From a virus: a stretch of 64,000 nucleotides of DNA. Positions 34,814-43,870 of this stretch are shown piece by piece. How positions within the stretch are numbered: position 1 is the stretch's first letter; every line of letters begins with the position of its first letter. The notes under the pieces were generated by a model. That model saw only the letters and a list, made by a program, of their open reading frames with translations. It was not told the DNA's origin and searched no databases. The stretch is taken from IMG/VR virus record IMGVR_UViG_3300025832_000906, positions 1 through 64,000 of that record; one strand, written 5' to 3'. The position numbers and the translations under genes were made by a program.

Positions 34814-34983
34814 TACCCGTACTTAATGGGGGCGACTTTAAAAGTATAAGACTTATCCATGTATGCGTTAGGATGTATATCACAAAAGTAATCAACAGCC
34901 CTATCAAAGGTGGCCGCTTCAGTTTCTAAGATTAATTTGTCTTCTTTTAATAGTTGATAAGTTCTGTAGTTAACACGATTCAT
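34810..34983 (-). CDS. Small unknown protein (57 residues)
   Basis: Reads MNRVNYRTYQLLKEDKLILE through to APIKYGY and stops in a 4-nt convergent overlap with the cupin-like gene. Amphipathic helix-strand pattern with a DYFCDIHPNAYM segment. Codon usage is like its neighbours and it fills the gap exactly. Function unknown. Confidence 0.6.
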   Translation of the reverse strand: MNRVNYRTYQLLKEDKLILETEAATFDRAVDYFCDIHPNAYMDKSYTFKVAPIKYGY

Positions 34984-35022
34984 TTTCAAAATGTTTTTAC
35001 AAATATAAGTTTTATTTATACA

Positions 35023-35277
35023 CTAACAATAATTTCCTGAACATTTTTTCTTACCGTCTAATCCAGGCATAGTTCCTTTACATACTTGTACGGCATAGCC
35101 ATTAGCATATGCTGAGGGGTAAACCTCATACTTGGATTTTGCTGCGTTAATACCGCGAGAGCATAAAGTCGTATCTTTCTTTTTAGACTTCTTCTTTTTA
35201 GATTTTTTCTTTTTTTCGGAAATAACTTGTTGTATCATTTCAACTAAATCTCCTTCTGTTAATTTAATAATTTTCAT
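35023..35277 (-). CDS. Small basic Cys-motif protein with [IL]xE N-terminus
   Basis: 84 residues. MKIIKLTEGDLVEMIQQVISEK has LTE at 6-8 and ISE at 19-21, a very T4-like targeting sequence. A Lys/Ser run and then LCSRGINAAKSKYEVYPSAYANGYAVQVCKG follow as adjacent short segments (CSRGINAAKSKYEVYPSAY and ANGYAVQVCKG), a motif widespread in tailed-phage proteins of unknown role. After cleavage it would be a small basic protein suited to DNA contact in the head. Overlaps the upstream gene by ATGA. Confidence 0.75.
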   Translation of the reverse strand: MKIIKLTEGDLVEMIQQVISEKKKKSKKKKSKKKDTTLCSRGINAAKSKYEVYPSAYANGYAVQVCKGTMPGLDGKKKCSGNYC

Positions 35278-36782
35278 TTTTTGTTAACTATTTGAAATTG
35301 TAATTCTCGTTTATAGGTATTAACCTCTCTGTCAGTAATAACTTTTATGTCTATGAAATATTCATTAGGTATCTTATCTTTGGTATCGAATATGAAATAA
35401 TATCCGCTAGATGTTCTATTAATAGAGGTCCAATCTTGAACTTGTACCTCGGTCATCCCTTCTCTTACGTATATTCTATAGTAAGCGTCAACGTGTGTTA
35501 ATACCTCTTTTGTGGTATATGCCTTTTTCAACACTACATTAACTTTTCTAATATCTGTGTTTAGTATTTTTTCATCTTGTTTAATCCCGTAAAAATCAAA
35601 TCCATATATCTTAGGTTCATTATCTTCCATCCCTATTTGATATAAATCAGATAATGAATGTAAAACAAATTGATTTTCTACATTATTTAATGCTACCCCA
35701 TTAACGGATATACCTTTCCATGTATCATAAAAGACACAGGGGACCGAAGAGGACGTTAAACCACTAACGTTAACCTCGTACACCCCTTTAGATATTTGAC
35801 ACGTTGTCAGTCCATTAAAACCACTTACAACGGACCCTGTCGAGTCTAAGATGTCTACTGTTGGATTTGAGTCGAAACTTTGAGGGTTGCCGTATTTAAA
35901 TGAGTATAAATATAACCTATTATTTCTTTTTTCGTAGAAGGTATTTCTATCGTCTTGGATTAAATCACTATATGAAGTTTCTAAGAACGGTTCGTAAAAA
36001 GTTTGAGTATGACGAGAGAAAAACCCAACGGAGTAATTTTCTGTAAGACCCGATATATTTTCAACATCAGGTACGAATGCGATTCCCCACCCTGTAGTTC
36101 CTGTTGTGGAACCTGTTATTATATTATTTATCTCATTAGTCATATCAAATTCAATATCTTCATTACCAAACTCAAAATGTTGAGTATCGATAATCGTTAA
36201 TCCTGAATAATTTAATCCTGGGGTATTTGATACTGAATTAGTGTTACTATATAAACCTTCTTCCGACCAGTTGTTAATTGTATTTCTCTGAAACCAATTA
36301 ACAGGTCGGCTTGAGTATGATTTATCAGTTTCTATTATATTCTGTACTGAAACTGTATTAGTACTGCTTCTTGCTTGACCTGCATAATAATCAGTACCTA
36401 CACCCTCGTCCCATGTTTGAGGGTCTCCACTTGAACCTGATGTTTTGGGTATTCTAAATAGGACTAAATCAAAAGATGTGGCTCTTCTTCTACCGTTAGA
36501 CCATTTTTCGTTTAATAACTCTTCATCAAAAGATGAAGTATTAGTCATTTTTAATTTATGGGTAAGATTATAACTACACCCAGTAGATATTTCACCTGAA
36601 GAAACTTTTTTTTGTAAATCGTCAATATCCACATCGAATATAAAACGAGTAAAACCTACAGGCGATATAATGTTATCTACATTACCATAAAATAACTCTA
36701 CAACAGGATTCCGACCCGTATTAGTGTATGAATTATATAATATGGTATCATTTTTACTAAAATATGAACGATGAAGTGACAT
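35274..36782 (-). CDS. Putative tail or fibre structural protein
   Basis: 502 residues, beta-rich with many Ser, Thr, Tyr and Asn. Segments such as SFDLVLFRIPKTSG, FEFGNEDIEFDMTNEINNII and GWGIAFVPDVENISG resemble a lectin-like or DNRLRE-type beta-sandwich; the C-terminal ~120 residues look like a second beta domain. No tag at the N-terminus. Its late-type promoter and adjacency to the baseplate gene argue for a virion surface component. Family not identified. Confidence 0.6.
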   Translation of the reverse strand: MSLHRSYFSKNDTILYNSYTNTGRNPVVELFYGNVDNIISPVGFTRFIFDVDIDDLQKKVSSGEISTGCSYNLTHKLKMTNTSSFDEELLNEKWSNGRRRATSFDLVLFRIPKTSGSSGDPQTWDEGVGTDYYAGQARSSTNTVSVQNIIETDKSYSSRPVNWFQRNTINNWSEEGLYSNTNSVSNTPGLNYSGLTIIDTQHFEFGNEDIEFDMTNEINNIITGSTTGTTGWGIAFVPDVENISGLTENYSVGFFSRHTQTFYEPFLETSYSDLIQDDRNTFYEKRNNRLYLYSFKYGNPQSFDSNPTVDILDSTGSVVSGFNGLTTCQISKGVYEVNVSGLTSSSVPCVFYDTWKGISVNGVALNNVENQFVLHSLSDLYQIGMEDNEPKIYGFDFYGIKQDEKILNTDIRKVNVVLKKAYTTKEVLTHVDAYYRIYVREGMTEVQVQDWTSINRTSSGYYFIFDTKDKIPNEYFIDIKVITDREVNTYKRELQFQIVNKK

Positions 36783-36796
36783 AGATAAGTTTTTTA

Positions 36797-36804
36797 TATA
36801 AATA
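36797..36804 (-). promoter_or_regulatory. Putative phage late promoter TATTTATA
   Basis: Minus strand GAATATTTATATAAAAAAC, 14 nt before the ATG at 36782. Confidence 0.6.
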
Positions 36805-36805
36805 T

Positions 36806-38386
36806 TCAGTTTATACGAATATTCTTATTTAAAATTGTATCTTGCGCATTTAATAACTCCTCAAGAAGGTTATCTACAGTAACACCGTCAACACTTTGAG
36901 GTACGGGTTGTAAACCGGGGTACGCATGTACGTGACCCACCAAAAATCGAATCATTAAGTTTAATAAGTCTAATAATTCTTCACCCCTAACCATAGAGGA
37001 TGTTTTAGGTTCAATTTCATCGGCAACTAAATTCTCATTTATTCCGTATAGTGTATCGGACAAGTCGATTTTACCATTAGTACCTGATTTTTGCGAATTA
37101 TGAGATAACAAATAAATTTCATCACCACCAAAAATACCAACAGATTTATTAAAAGGCTCCACTTTTTTAGGTATTATATCTTGTCTTGTAGGTATAAGTG
37201 GTACCGAATCTGTTTTATTTTTGTCATATACCAAACTATAACCTCTACTTAAACCATCGGTAGGTTTAATAGAAACTTGTGATATAATACTACTTACATT
37301 AAACATTACTTGTGGGTTAGTTGATGAATTCACACCATTTAAAAGTTTATAAAAACTGTTTTGTGGTCTAAAATAAAAGGGGAAAATACCACCTGCATCA
37401 AACCTTTCAGGACCACTAACCGTAATATTTTCAGATTGTTGTGTAACGATACCATTTATATTTGACTTAATAAACCCCTCTAAAACTTGATTAATTAATG
37501 TTTTTACTTGATTAATAGTCTTTGATTCAAAAGATACTGTAGTCATTAAAGATTTAGACGTTTCAGGTATAGGTAAATTTACTGATATTGACTGAGTAGA
37601 AATTGGCTGTGTTAAATTATAGATATAAATGATACCTCTAAAGTTATTCGCTTGATTTTCAGGGTTAATAATATCGTATTCTATTAAACATTTTAAATCT
37701 TTATGTTGTGAACCAAATATATATTTCTTTTCTGGTTGACCATAAACTGTCCTACTGTCAAATTTACTTAATTGTAAAAAAGAACGTTTTTCATTTTTTC
37801 TCGGAGTCTGACCTACTTGAAAATTTTTATTTTTACCCGCCCTTAAAAGTACTGTGTTATCTTGTATTACTATATCACAACTACCCCTACCGTATAGTGT
37901 TATATCATTAGGGTCGGCGTATATACCTTTAGAGTCTTTAATAAAATACTCCCCCTCTTCATTTAATAAATTTGGAAACGGCTTATTTCTTGAACCCTCT
38001 TCTAAATTAGTAATTGCCGAGTCGTAAACCTCAACATTTGATGTGGTTGGGGAGCTGTACACCCCTCCGATATAGTATTTATCTTTACTACCTTTTCTAG
38101 TTATATTATTATAAAAAAGGTGTACATACTCATCTATTTTAGGTGGGGTATTAATGAAAAAAGGTAGTAGAGGTTTGAAAACAAAGGGGTCCTTTTCACC
38201 CCAATCTTTATAAGTTTGTTTACCAAAATTTTCATTAGCAATTTCTCTGTCAGATTGATTTTCAGTCTTTAATAAAGCTCTAATCCGACCAAGTCTCATC
38301 GGGTCGTCATTGTTTATACACTGACCTTTATATATTAATTGTGAATTTAATATATCTCTATTATTGCTTTTACCTTCAAGACCCAT
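36806..38386 (-). CDS. Baseplate hub protein with gp5-like OB-fold
   Basis: 526 residues. The N-terminal region has NNDDPMRLGRIRALL, the DPxxLGRVRV signature of the gp5/VgrG OB-fold, then DPFVFKPLLPFFINTPPKID, EYVHLFYNN and KYYIGGVYSSP, tracking the gp5 N-terminal domain. The middle is a diverse beta region. The C-terminal part has LVGHVHAYPGLQPVPQ, as often seen near the end of such hub proteins. No lysozyme domain like that of T4 gp5 is visible. It would sit at the tip of the tail tube. Confidence 0.75.
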   Translation of the reverse strand: MGLEGKSNNRDILNSQLIYKGQCINNDDPMRLGRIRALLKTENQSDREIANENFGKQTYKDWGEKDPFVFKPLLPFFINTPPKIDEYVHLFYNNITRKGSKDKYYIGGVYSSPTTSNVEVYDSAITNLEEGSRNKPFPNLLNEEGEYFIKDSKGIYADPNDITLYGRGSCDIVIQDNTVLLRAGKNKNFQVGQTPRKNEKRSFLQLSKFDSRTVYGQPEKKYIFGSQHKDLKCLIEYDIINPENQANNFRGIIYIYNLTQPISTQSISVNLPIPETSKSLMTTVSFESKTINQVKTLINQVLEGFIKSNINGIVTQQSENITVSGPERFDAGGIFPFYFRPQNSFYKLLNGVNSSTNPQVMFNVSSIISQVSIKPTDGLSRGYSLVYDKNKTDSVPLIPTRQDIIPKKVEPFNKSVGIFGGDEIYLLSHNSQKSGTNGKIDLSDTLYGINENLVADEIEPKTSSMVRGEELLDLLNLMIRFLVGHVHAYPGLQPVPQSVDGVTVDNLLEELLNAQDTILNKNIRIN

Positions 38387-38580
38387 TACTTATTTCGTGT
38401 TTTATATTCTTCTAATATATTATTATAACTTTTTTCTAAAGAATCTAAATGGTGAGTAAGTTTAACTAATAGTTTTTTAGTGTCCTCAAAATCTTCACTT
38501 ATTAAACCTAAACCAAATTCTAACTCTTTATTAGGTAAAGACTTATAGTTTATAATAACATTTTTTAATTTATCATCCAT
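38386..38580 (-). CDS. Small helical protein between baseplate genes
   Basis: 64 residues, two amphipathic helices (LKNVIINYKSLPNKELEFG and TKKLLVKLTHHLDSLEKSYNNIL). Shares one base with the next gene's ATG. Probably a baseplate or assembly accessory by position. Family not recognised. Confidence 0.65.
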   Translation of the reverse strand: MDDKLKNVIINYKSLPNKELEFGLGLISEDFEDTKKLLVKLTHHLDSLEKSYNNILEEYKTRNK

Positions 38581-38582
38581 AT

Positions 38583-40538
38583 TTAATAAGATTTTCCAAA
38601 GGCTTTAACCGGAAAGGTTACCCCTCCAGCAAATGCCGCAACTGCAGTTGCGGGTACATAAATTTCAGTTTTACTGTTGTTAAGATTTTCTTGATTACTA
38701 CCTTTTAATTGTTGAAACATAGATGGTAACATTAAATTAGGTGACCCGTCAGGCATATCACCGGTAGGTAGACCTAGTTTTTGTAAATTTTCATTTATTA
38801 ATGCCATAGCTCTGGTTGGTGAGTAACCTGGTAGTAATCTTGCAGACGAAAGTGCAAAGTTAGGTATTCCGGGAATAGGTTGAGGTATTAACTTTAATAA
38901 ATTTAATATTTCATCTACTACACTCTTACATTGTCGCCAATCCACAATACCTGACGCAACTTGTATTAACGCATAAATAATAGAAGTTACAATACTTAGA
39001 GAGGCGTTTTTAGACTCCTTTACTACCTCAATTAATAATGTTTCAACTAACGCTCTTAGATTAGCTTTTAATAACATAAAAAGTTCTTCAATAAAAATAG
39101 CGCCAATCCGACTAACTAAATTAATTAAAAAGCTTTTCATATTTCTCATAAATGTATCAAAACCTTCAATTTCATCAATTATAGTACTACCTAAAGATTT
39201 TAATATAACCATTAAACCTAATAAAACTTTTGGTGATAAAATAGTAAGGACAACTGCTTGTGGGATTACTTTTAATATTCCACTTTTTATTGATACATTT
39301 ATATTAAGACTGTCAGGTAGAAGTAATTTCCAGTTTTCGTCCTTAGACATATTATCGGCTTCTTGAATAAAATAATCAATTTTTTCATTATCAGGTAAAA
39401 ATGACATATTACCTATAGATTTTGATATAGACTGTACGTTTACAGGAACTTTAACATTATTACAATCCTCAAACTCAGTAACACCATTTACCATATTATT
39501 CACGTTATTTTCGATGTTACGTAAATCTATAGGTGACATCTCAAAGAAAGATTCATTAATAGTATCTAAAGCAGAATTCTTAGCATTTCCTGATACGTCA
39601 ATTTCTTTATTATTATCAAAACACAACCCAAGTATTCTCTGCACTATCTTTTCAAACTTAGATTGCTCCTCCTTTTCATTAATGGATAAATTTCCAGATA
39701 TATCTATAAAGTTAGTTAGAGAGTTCATAATTTTAACCGAAAGACCATCAAAGTTCAAAAAATCAATAGAATTATAATAATCCTTTAAAAAATCTGAAAC
39801 TCGATTTAAATTTGGTCTATTCCTTAAAGTTATTTCATAAAAATTTCCATAATATGTTGTACCATTTTTAACGTATGAGGTAACATATGTGATATTCATA
39901 ATGGGACTGTTAGCTGAACCTATATAATCACTACCATATTCGTCATTAAAAGAAAACCCTTCGTTTTGAAGTCGATTATATAACTCCTTATCCATGGAAT
40001 ATGGTTGAGACCCATTTACGGGATTAGTGGACTCATATAAAATACTATTAAATCCTTCTTCAGGGTCTTTTTTTAAGAGTTTAAATAAATCTATTTGGTT
40101 TACTCTAACATATAACTTATTAGGTCCGTCATTATCGTCATTACCCTCAAACGTCTGTTCTTGAGAACATCCCGCAACCTTCATACTTTCCTCGACCAAT
40201 ACTTCTGAGATTCTACTCTTAGTGTTTTGGCTAGCTAAAAGAATTTGCTTTAAAAGAAAATCAATACTTTTAGAGTTTATACCAGGTTTGGATGGCATAG
40301 ACAGTTTAAACAAATCTATTAACTCCTCAAATTGGTTTTTTATCTCTGTTTGTGCTCTCTGTTTAACATCACCTATTGCGTTAAGTTGTTTTACTGATTC
40401 ACTTTTAGATAGTTCAAAATTATTACCATTAGATAGTTTCTTTAATTTTTTTTCCGTTTCCTGCACACTAATGGTGGTACCATAAGAGATTATTTGAGAT
40501 GAAGCATCATTAAGTCCTTTTTTAACGTCTGTAGCCAT
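38583..40538 (-). CDS. Large putative baseplate/tail structural protein
   Basis: 651 residues. The N-terminal half is charged helix with a folded part around LYNRLQNEGFSFNDEYGS. The second half has long hydrophobic amphipathic helices (IPQAVVLTILSPKVLLGLMV, FLINLVSRIGAIFIEELFML, IVTSIIYALIQVASGIVDW) without strong membrane anchors. The C-terminus has LLPGYSPTRAMALINENLQK and a final GGVTFPVKAFGKSY. Similar proteins occur beside baseplate genes in marine T4-like phages. It lies in one operon with the hub protein, so a tail or baseplate role is likely. Confidence 0.6.
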   Translation of the reverse strand: MATDVKKGLNDASSQIISYGTTISVQETEKKLKKLSNGNNFELSKSESVKQLNAIGDVKQRAQTEIKNQFEELIDLFKLSMPSKPGINSKSIDFLLKQILLASQNTKSRISEVLVEESMKVAGCSQEQTFEGNDDNDGPNKLYVRVNQIDLFKLLKKDPEEGFNSILYESTNPVNGSQPYSMDKELYNRLQNEGFSFNDEYGSDYIGSANSPIMNITYVTSYVKNGTTYYGNFYEITLRNRPNLNRVSDFLKDYYNSIDFLNFDGLSVKIMNSLTNFIDISGNLSINEKEEQSKFEKIVQRILGLCFDNNKEIDVSGNAKNSALDTINESFFEMSPIDLRNIENNVNNMVNGVTEFEDCNNVKVPVNVQSISKSIGNMSFLPDNEKIDYFIQEADNMSKDENWKLLLPDSLNINVSIKSGILKVIPQAVVLTILSPKVLLGLMVILKSLGSTIIDEIEGFDTFMRNMKSFLINLVSRIGAIFIEELFMLLKANLRALVETLLIEVVKESKNASLSIVTSIIYALIQVASGIVDWRQCKSVVDEILNLLKLIPQPIPGIPNFALSSARLLPGYSPTRAMALINENLQKLGLPTGDMPDGSPNLMLPSMFQQLKGSNQENLNNSKTEIYVPATAVAAFAGGVTFPVKAFGKSY

Positions 40539-40540
40539 AA

Positions 40541-40912
40541 TTAACTCATTTTATAACCATCTTTATTATTATCGTCAGTATCTTTATTAATTAGCGCCTG
40601 TAATACATCGTCGTCCATTTCCGCTAAGTTAAAATTATCCTCACTATTATTTGTTGATTTTTCCCATATTGATGATTGTAGTTTAGATAATGATAATTTT
40701 TTTTCTATGGTATCGTTTATAATTTTTTGTTGTTCTTTAATAACAGGACCTATAACCGCCATGTCTTCTGCACCTTTTAATAGGTTTAACATTTTATTTT
40801 GTATACGTACCGCAGTTGCTCTTTGCTCGACAAGTTCGTTATAAATTTCTTGCATTAACCCTAAAACGGAGTCTTTACTTAAAATTATTTCTTTCTTTTT
40901 TGGTCTACCCAT
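40541..40912 (-). CDS. Small coiled-coil protein with GRPKKK N-terminus
   Basis: 123 residues. MGRPKKKEI resembles an AT-hook-like basic start; then a long helix (LMQEIYNELVEQRATAVRIQ, MAVIGPVIKEQQKIINDTIE) and an acidic tail (AEMDDDVLQALINKDTDDNN). It lies directly downstream of the late sigma gene in the same direction, with a possible TATTTATA element in the 29-bp gap. Transcription accessory or structural role are both possible. Confidence 0.65.
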   Translation of the reverse strand: MGRPKKKEIILSKDSVLGLMQEIYNELVEQRATAVRIQNKMLNLLKGAEDMAVIGPVIKEQQKIINDTIEKKLSLSKLQSSIWEKSTNNSEDNFNLAEMDDDVLQALINKDTDDNNKDGYKMS

Positions 40913-40917
40913 AATAA

Positions 40918-40925
40918 TATAAATA
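40918..40925 (-). promoter_or_regulatory. Possible late promoter TATTTATA, very short spacing
   Basis: Minus strand AATATTTATATTATT, only 5 nt before the ATG at 40912. The spacing is unusual and would leave almost no leader, so this may be a chance match. Confidence 0.25.
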
Positions 40926-40941
40926 TTATTGAATTTGTATT

Positions 40942-41694
40942 TTATAGGTTATTTAATTTAACGGTCAAATCAAAGTATAGATTTTTAAACTTTTTCATAG
41001 AAGTCCTTATTTCTTTAGTGGTTAAATTAGTCATTTCTCTCAATGATAATAATATGATATTTTTATTAAATTTATTATTATCCGTACCAATAAATATATC
41101 CTCATAATTTTCAAATAACTCAATTAATGCGTATCCTAATTTTAATTCATTATTATTTAAATCAGTATTATCAATAAACTTATTTAGTTCTTTTATAAAC
41201 TCTTTTATTACCTTTTCTGGTAGTAATTTTTCATACTCTAAATAATATACCATGTCAGGTCTACTTTCTAATTTAGTCGTGATATCCTCATATGATATTT
41301 TTCTATTTTGTTCTTTTTGGTCTTTTATTATTTGACCCATTAAATAGTTTTTACATATAGTACCAAAATAAGAGTACGCCTTTTTATTTTTATCAGGTTT
41401 AAATTTATCAACTTTAGTCATTAAAAATGAATGGGTATCATTATGAATATCTCTAAACTCCATATTTTTACGATATAGTTTATATCTTCTAATAATAGAT
41501 TCTATCATTTTATCTAAAGGTCCCCTTAAAAACTCATTGTATATGGTGTTTTTTTCCTCCCATGTAGAGGCGGTCAGGAACATCCTAACAGCCTTCTCCT
41601 CTCTCACATCAAAATAGTTTTGAGATTTAGCCTTTCTTCCCCTCTTACCTTTAGTTTCAGGATTTACAGTATTTCCCGTTTCATTTAATAACAT
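40942..41694 (-). CDS. Late-transcription sigma factor, T4 gp55-like
   Basis: 250 residues. The core FLMTKVDKFKPDKNKKAYSYF, FGTICKNYLMGQIIKDQKEQ and NRKISYEDI is sigma region 2-like and matches gp55-type phage sigma factors (KAYSYFxTIxxN). The N-terminus GKRGRKAKSQNYFD is basic, and the C-terminal ~90 residues are helical with TTKEIRTSMKKFK. In T4, gp55 directs RNA polymerase to late promoters with a single TATAAATA element. Here the repeated TATTTATA element is the natural candidate target. Starts one base inside the previous gene's end. Confidence 0.8.
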   Translation of the reverse strand: MLLNETGNTVNPETKGKRGRKAKSQNYFDVREEKAVRMFLTASTWEEKNTIYNEFLRGPLDKMIESIIRRYKLYRKNMEFRDIHNDTHSFLMTKVDKFKPDKNKKAYSYFGTICKNYLMGQIIKDQKEQNRKISYEDITTKLESRPDMVYYLEYEKLLPEKVIKEFIKELNKFIDNTDLNNNELKLGYALIELFENYEDIFIGTDNNKFNKNIILLSLREMTNLTTKEIRTSMKKFKNLYFDLTVKLNNL

Positions 41695-42524
41695 TAAATA
41701 TCAATCACTTCATATTTTATATCTCTATCATCTTTAAAGAAATGTTCTTTTTTTGCTGATTCAATCCAAAAAGAAACTTCTTCTTGAGTTAATGGATATT
41801 CTCCATTTTTATAGTTCCAAAAAATTGACCCCTCCCTCATATTGGAGTGTTTATACCCAATTCTAGGTATAGTCATTATTTCTACAGAGTTATAAGTCAA
41901 CCTTAATAATAGTTCATATACAAAGGTTAACTTAAAGGATTTCTTAAAACCACCAAAGTCATCAAATATTGATTTTTTAAAAACCATACCACTCGTTTGG
42001 AAATTCTGATAGTTTAGTAGTACTTCGTTGGTTAGTATTCCAATTTCACTATTCATGTTAGCCGCGAATGTAGCTTCATTAGTAAATCCTGCAAACGTGT
42101 CATTTTCGTCAGTATCAACAACGATAGGTAAAAACCCTTTTATGTGTGGGTATGCGTTAATATATTTATAAACGTTCCTAAACCATATGCTCGATACCTC
42201 ATCATCAAATTCTAATATTGTTACCCAGTCGTGAGACGACTTTTCAATACCTAAATTAACTTGAGTACTAAAGTCCGTATCTCCTTCATTATGAATGATA
42301 TTAGTAGTTAACCCACTAAAGTCTGAATTATTAATTAATTCTACTAAACTCTCTTCTCCTGAATGGATTATAACCAACTCAATATCATCTATAACATTTT
42401 CACCTCTTACAGATTCTTTAATTTGTTGTTGTACTGAAACAATACAAGATTTAAATAGGTCTGTAAAATTTTTATGTTTAGAAGATTCTACAGGTAAAAC
42501 CACTGATATATTTAATTTTTCCAT
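41694..42524 (-). CDS. Glycosyltransferase family 2-like
   Basis: 276 residues. GT-A fold start NISVVLPVESSKH, then DIELVIIHSG and WVTILEFDDEVSSIWFR, where EFDDE supplies the DxD-type metal site. YKHSNMREGSIFWNYK near the C-terminus is typical of acceptor-side regions in GT2 enzymes. Transfers an activated sugar onto an unknown acceptor. First of the sugar cluster after the sigma gene; shares one base with its neighbour. Confidence 0.75.
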   Translation of the reverse strand: MEKLNISVVLPVESSKHKNFTDLFKSCIVSVQQQIKESVRGENVIDDIELVIIHSGEESLVELINNSDFSGLTTNIIHNEGDTDFSTQVNLGIEKSSHDWVTILEFDDEVSSIWFRNVYKYINAYPHIKGFLPIVVDTDENDTFAGFTNEATFAANMNSEIGILTNEVLLNYQNFQTSGMVFKKSIFDDFGGFKKSFKLTFVYELLLRLTYNSVEIMTIPRIGYKHSNMREGSIFWNYKNGEYPLTQEEVSFWIESAKKEHFFKDDRDIKYEVIDI

Positions 42525-42529
42525 TTTAA

Positions 42530-43594
42530 TTAATTTTCTTCTTCTACTTTTATTTTTTCTAATTGAACCTCAAAAATTTCTCTACGAGAGTTAAAGTAAC
42601 CCTCAAATAATTCAATAACTGAAGATTTAAAGGAATCCTGATTTTTGTATTCATTAGAAGTTTCAATTCCATTATCGTACAATTCAATATTAACATTATC
42701 TTCTAACCAATTCTGTATATATTCAGCAAGTATATCATGAATGTTATTTAACTCATATGTCCATATACCATTATTATCGTTTAACCATTCCGGTTTCATA
42801 TTTGGGACTTTTCCAATTACAGGAGTATTGCTTGCCATTGATTCAATAGGGTATGTACCGAAACCTGAAATATCGTCAACCCATACTGATACAAACGCGT
42901 CTTTTAAATATTCGGCGAATTCTTTAGTATCTAAACTTCTCATATCTCTAAAAGTAATCCATCTATATTGAGGGTATTTTAAATAAAAAGTTTTTATTAT
43001 TTTCATAGTGTCCCTCTGGTCTCTTGTGTGGATAGAAACGATTGGTTTAGATGGTAATGTTTTAGGGGTAAATTCTTCAGTAATAAGTGGTTTAATTATA
43101 TCGAAAGATATATTTTTCATTATTTCTGAAATGTATTTTTTTTGAGTTTCACTTGTTGTGATACATTTTAAAAATCCGTATTGGGACCAAGATGTTCCAG
43201 CCTGTAATGTCTCTAACATATGGTCATAAGCTTGACATAAGACAATTTTAGCACATGTCATTTTTGACACCTGTTCCATAACATGACCATATACTTCAGG
43301 TATTATTATAAAATCTTCAGGTGATATCTGTAAATTTTGATTTTCTATTGATGAGTGTGTGATTTCCATATATTTTTCACCCATCCATGATGATACACCG
43401 GTGTAATCATTTTTTTCATGCATAATAAAGGTATTATAACCTTCTTCTTTTAATGTTTGAGCCATTTGATATGACATCCTAACACCGGCCTTAGGATTAC
43501 CTTTAGTATCCTGAACCATAAAATAAATTCTAGAGGACTTATCACGTAAGTTCTCGATAGACTTTTCTACTTTTAGTAACGTTTCTTCATTCAT
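42530..43594 (-). CDS. Glycosyltransferase, GT4-like
   Basis: 354 residues. The N-terminus MNEETLLKVEKSIENL precedes a GT-B Rossmann domain (IYFMVQDTKGNPKAGVRMSY). The donor-side domain contains DAFVSVWVDDISGFGTYPIE and SMASNTPVIGKVPNM, the E-x7-E-like nucleotide-sugar site of GT4 enzymes. Acceptor unknown. It is four bases from the GT2 gene and in the same operon. Confidence 0.75.
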   Translation of the reverse strand: MNEETLLKVEKSIENLRDKSSRIYFMVQDTKGNPKAGVRMSYQMAQTLKEEGYNTFIMHEKNDYTGVSSWMGEKYMEITHSSIENQNLQISPEDFIIIPEVYGHVMEQVSKMTCAKIVLCQAYDHMLETLQAGTSWSQYGFLKCITTSETQKKYISEIMKNISFDIIKPLITEEFTPKTLPSKPIVSIHTRDQRDTMKIIKTFYLKYPQYRWITFRDMRSLDTKEFAEYLKDAFVSVWVDDISGFGTYPIESMASNTPVIGKVPNMKPEWLNDNNGIWTYELNNIHDILAEYIQNWLEDNVNIELYDNGIETSNEYKNQDSFKSSVIELFEGYFNSRREIFEVQLEKIKVEEEN

Positions 43595-43596
43595 TT

Positions 43597-43866
43597 TTAT
43601 AAATGTTTTAGTATTTGATGTTTTAATAATGTATTAAATGCAATTTTAAAGGGAATACTTAAATTTTTAACCGAGTGGATGCCTAAATTTTCGTCAACTT
43701 CCTCACGTTCAGTCATTATAACCTCAAGCATCATCTTTAAAACTTCAAATGAAACTAAGTTTATAGTTTGTTCAGTTTCACCACTTATTGTAGGGATGGA
43801 CATATCAATAGTATCACTTAATTCATTTAAATCTATGTAATACATTTCTCCTAAAATTTCCAACAT
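43597..43866 (-). CDS. Small unknown protein
   Basis: 89 residues, acidic N-terminus (MLEILGEMYYIDLNELSDTI) then helices (LVSFEVLKMMLEVIMTEREE, IPFKIAFNTLLKHQILKHL). Tightly packed between glycosyltransferase and HAD genes. No motif recognised. Confidence 0.65.
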   Translation of the reverse strand: MLEILGEMYYIDLNELSDTIDMSIPTISGETEQTINLVSFEVLKMMLEVIMTEREEVDENLGIHSVKNLSIPFKIAFNTLLKHQILKHL

Positions 43867-43870
43867 ATTA

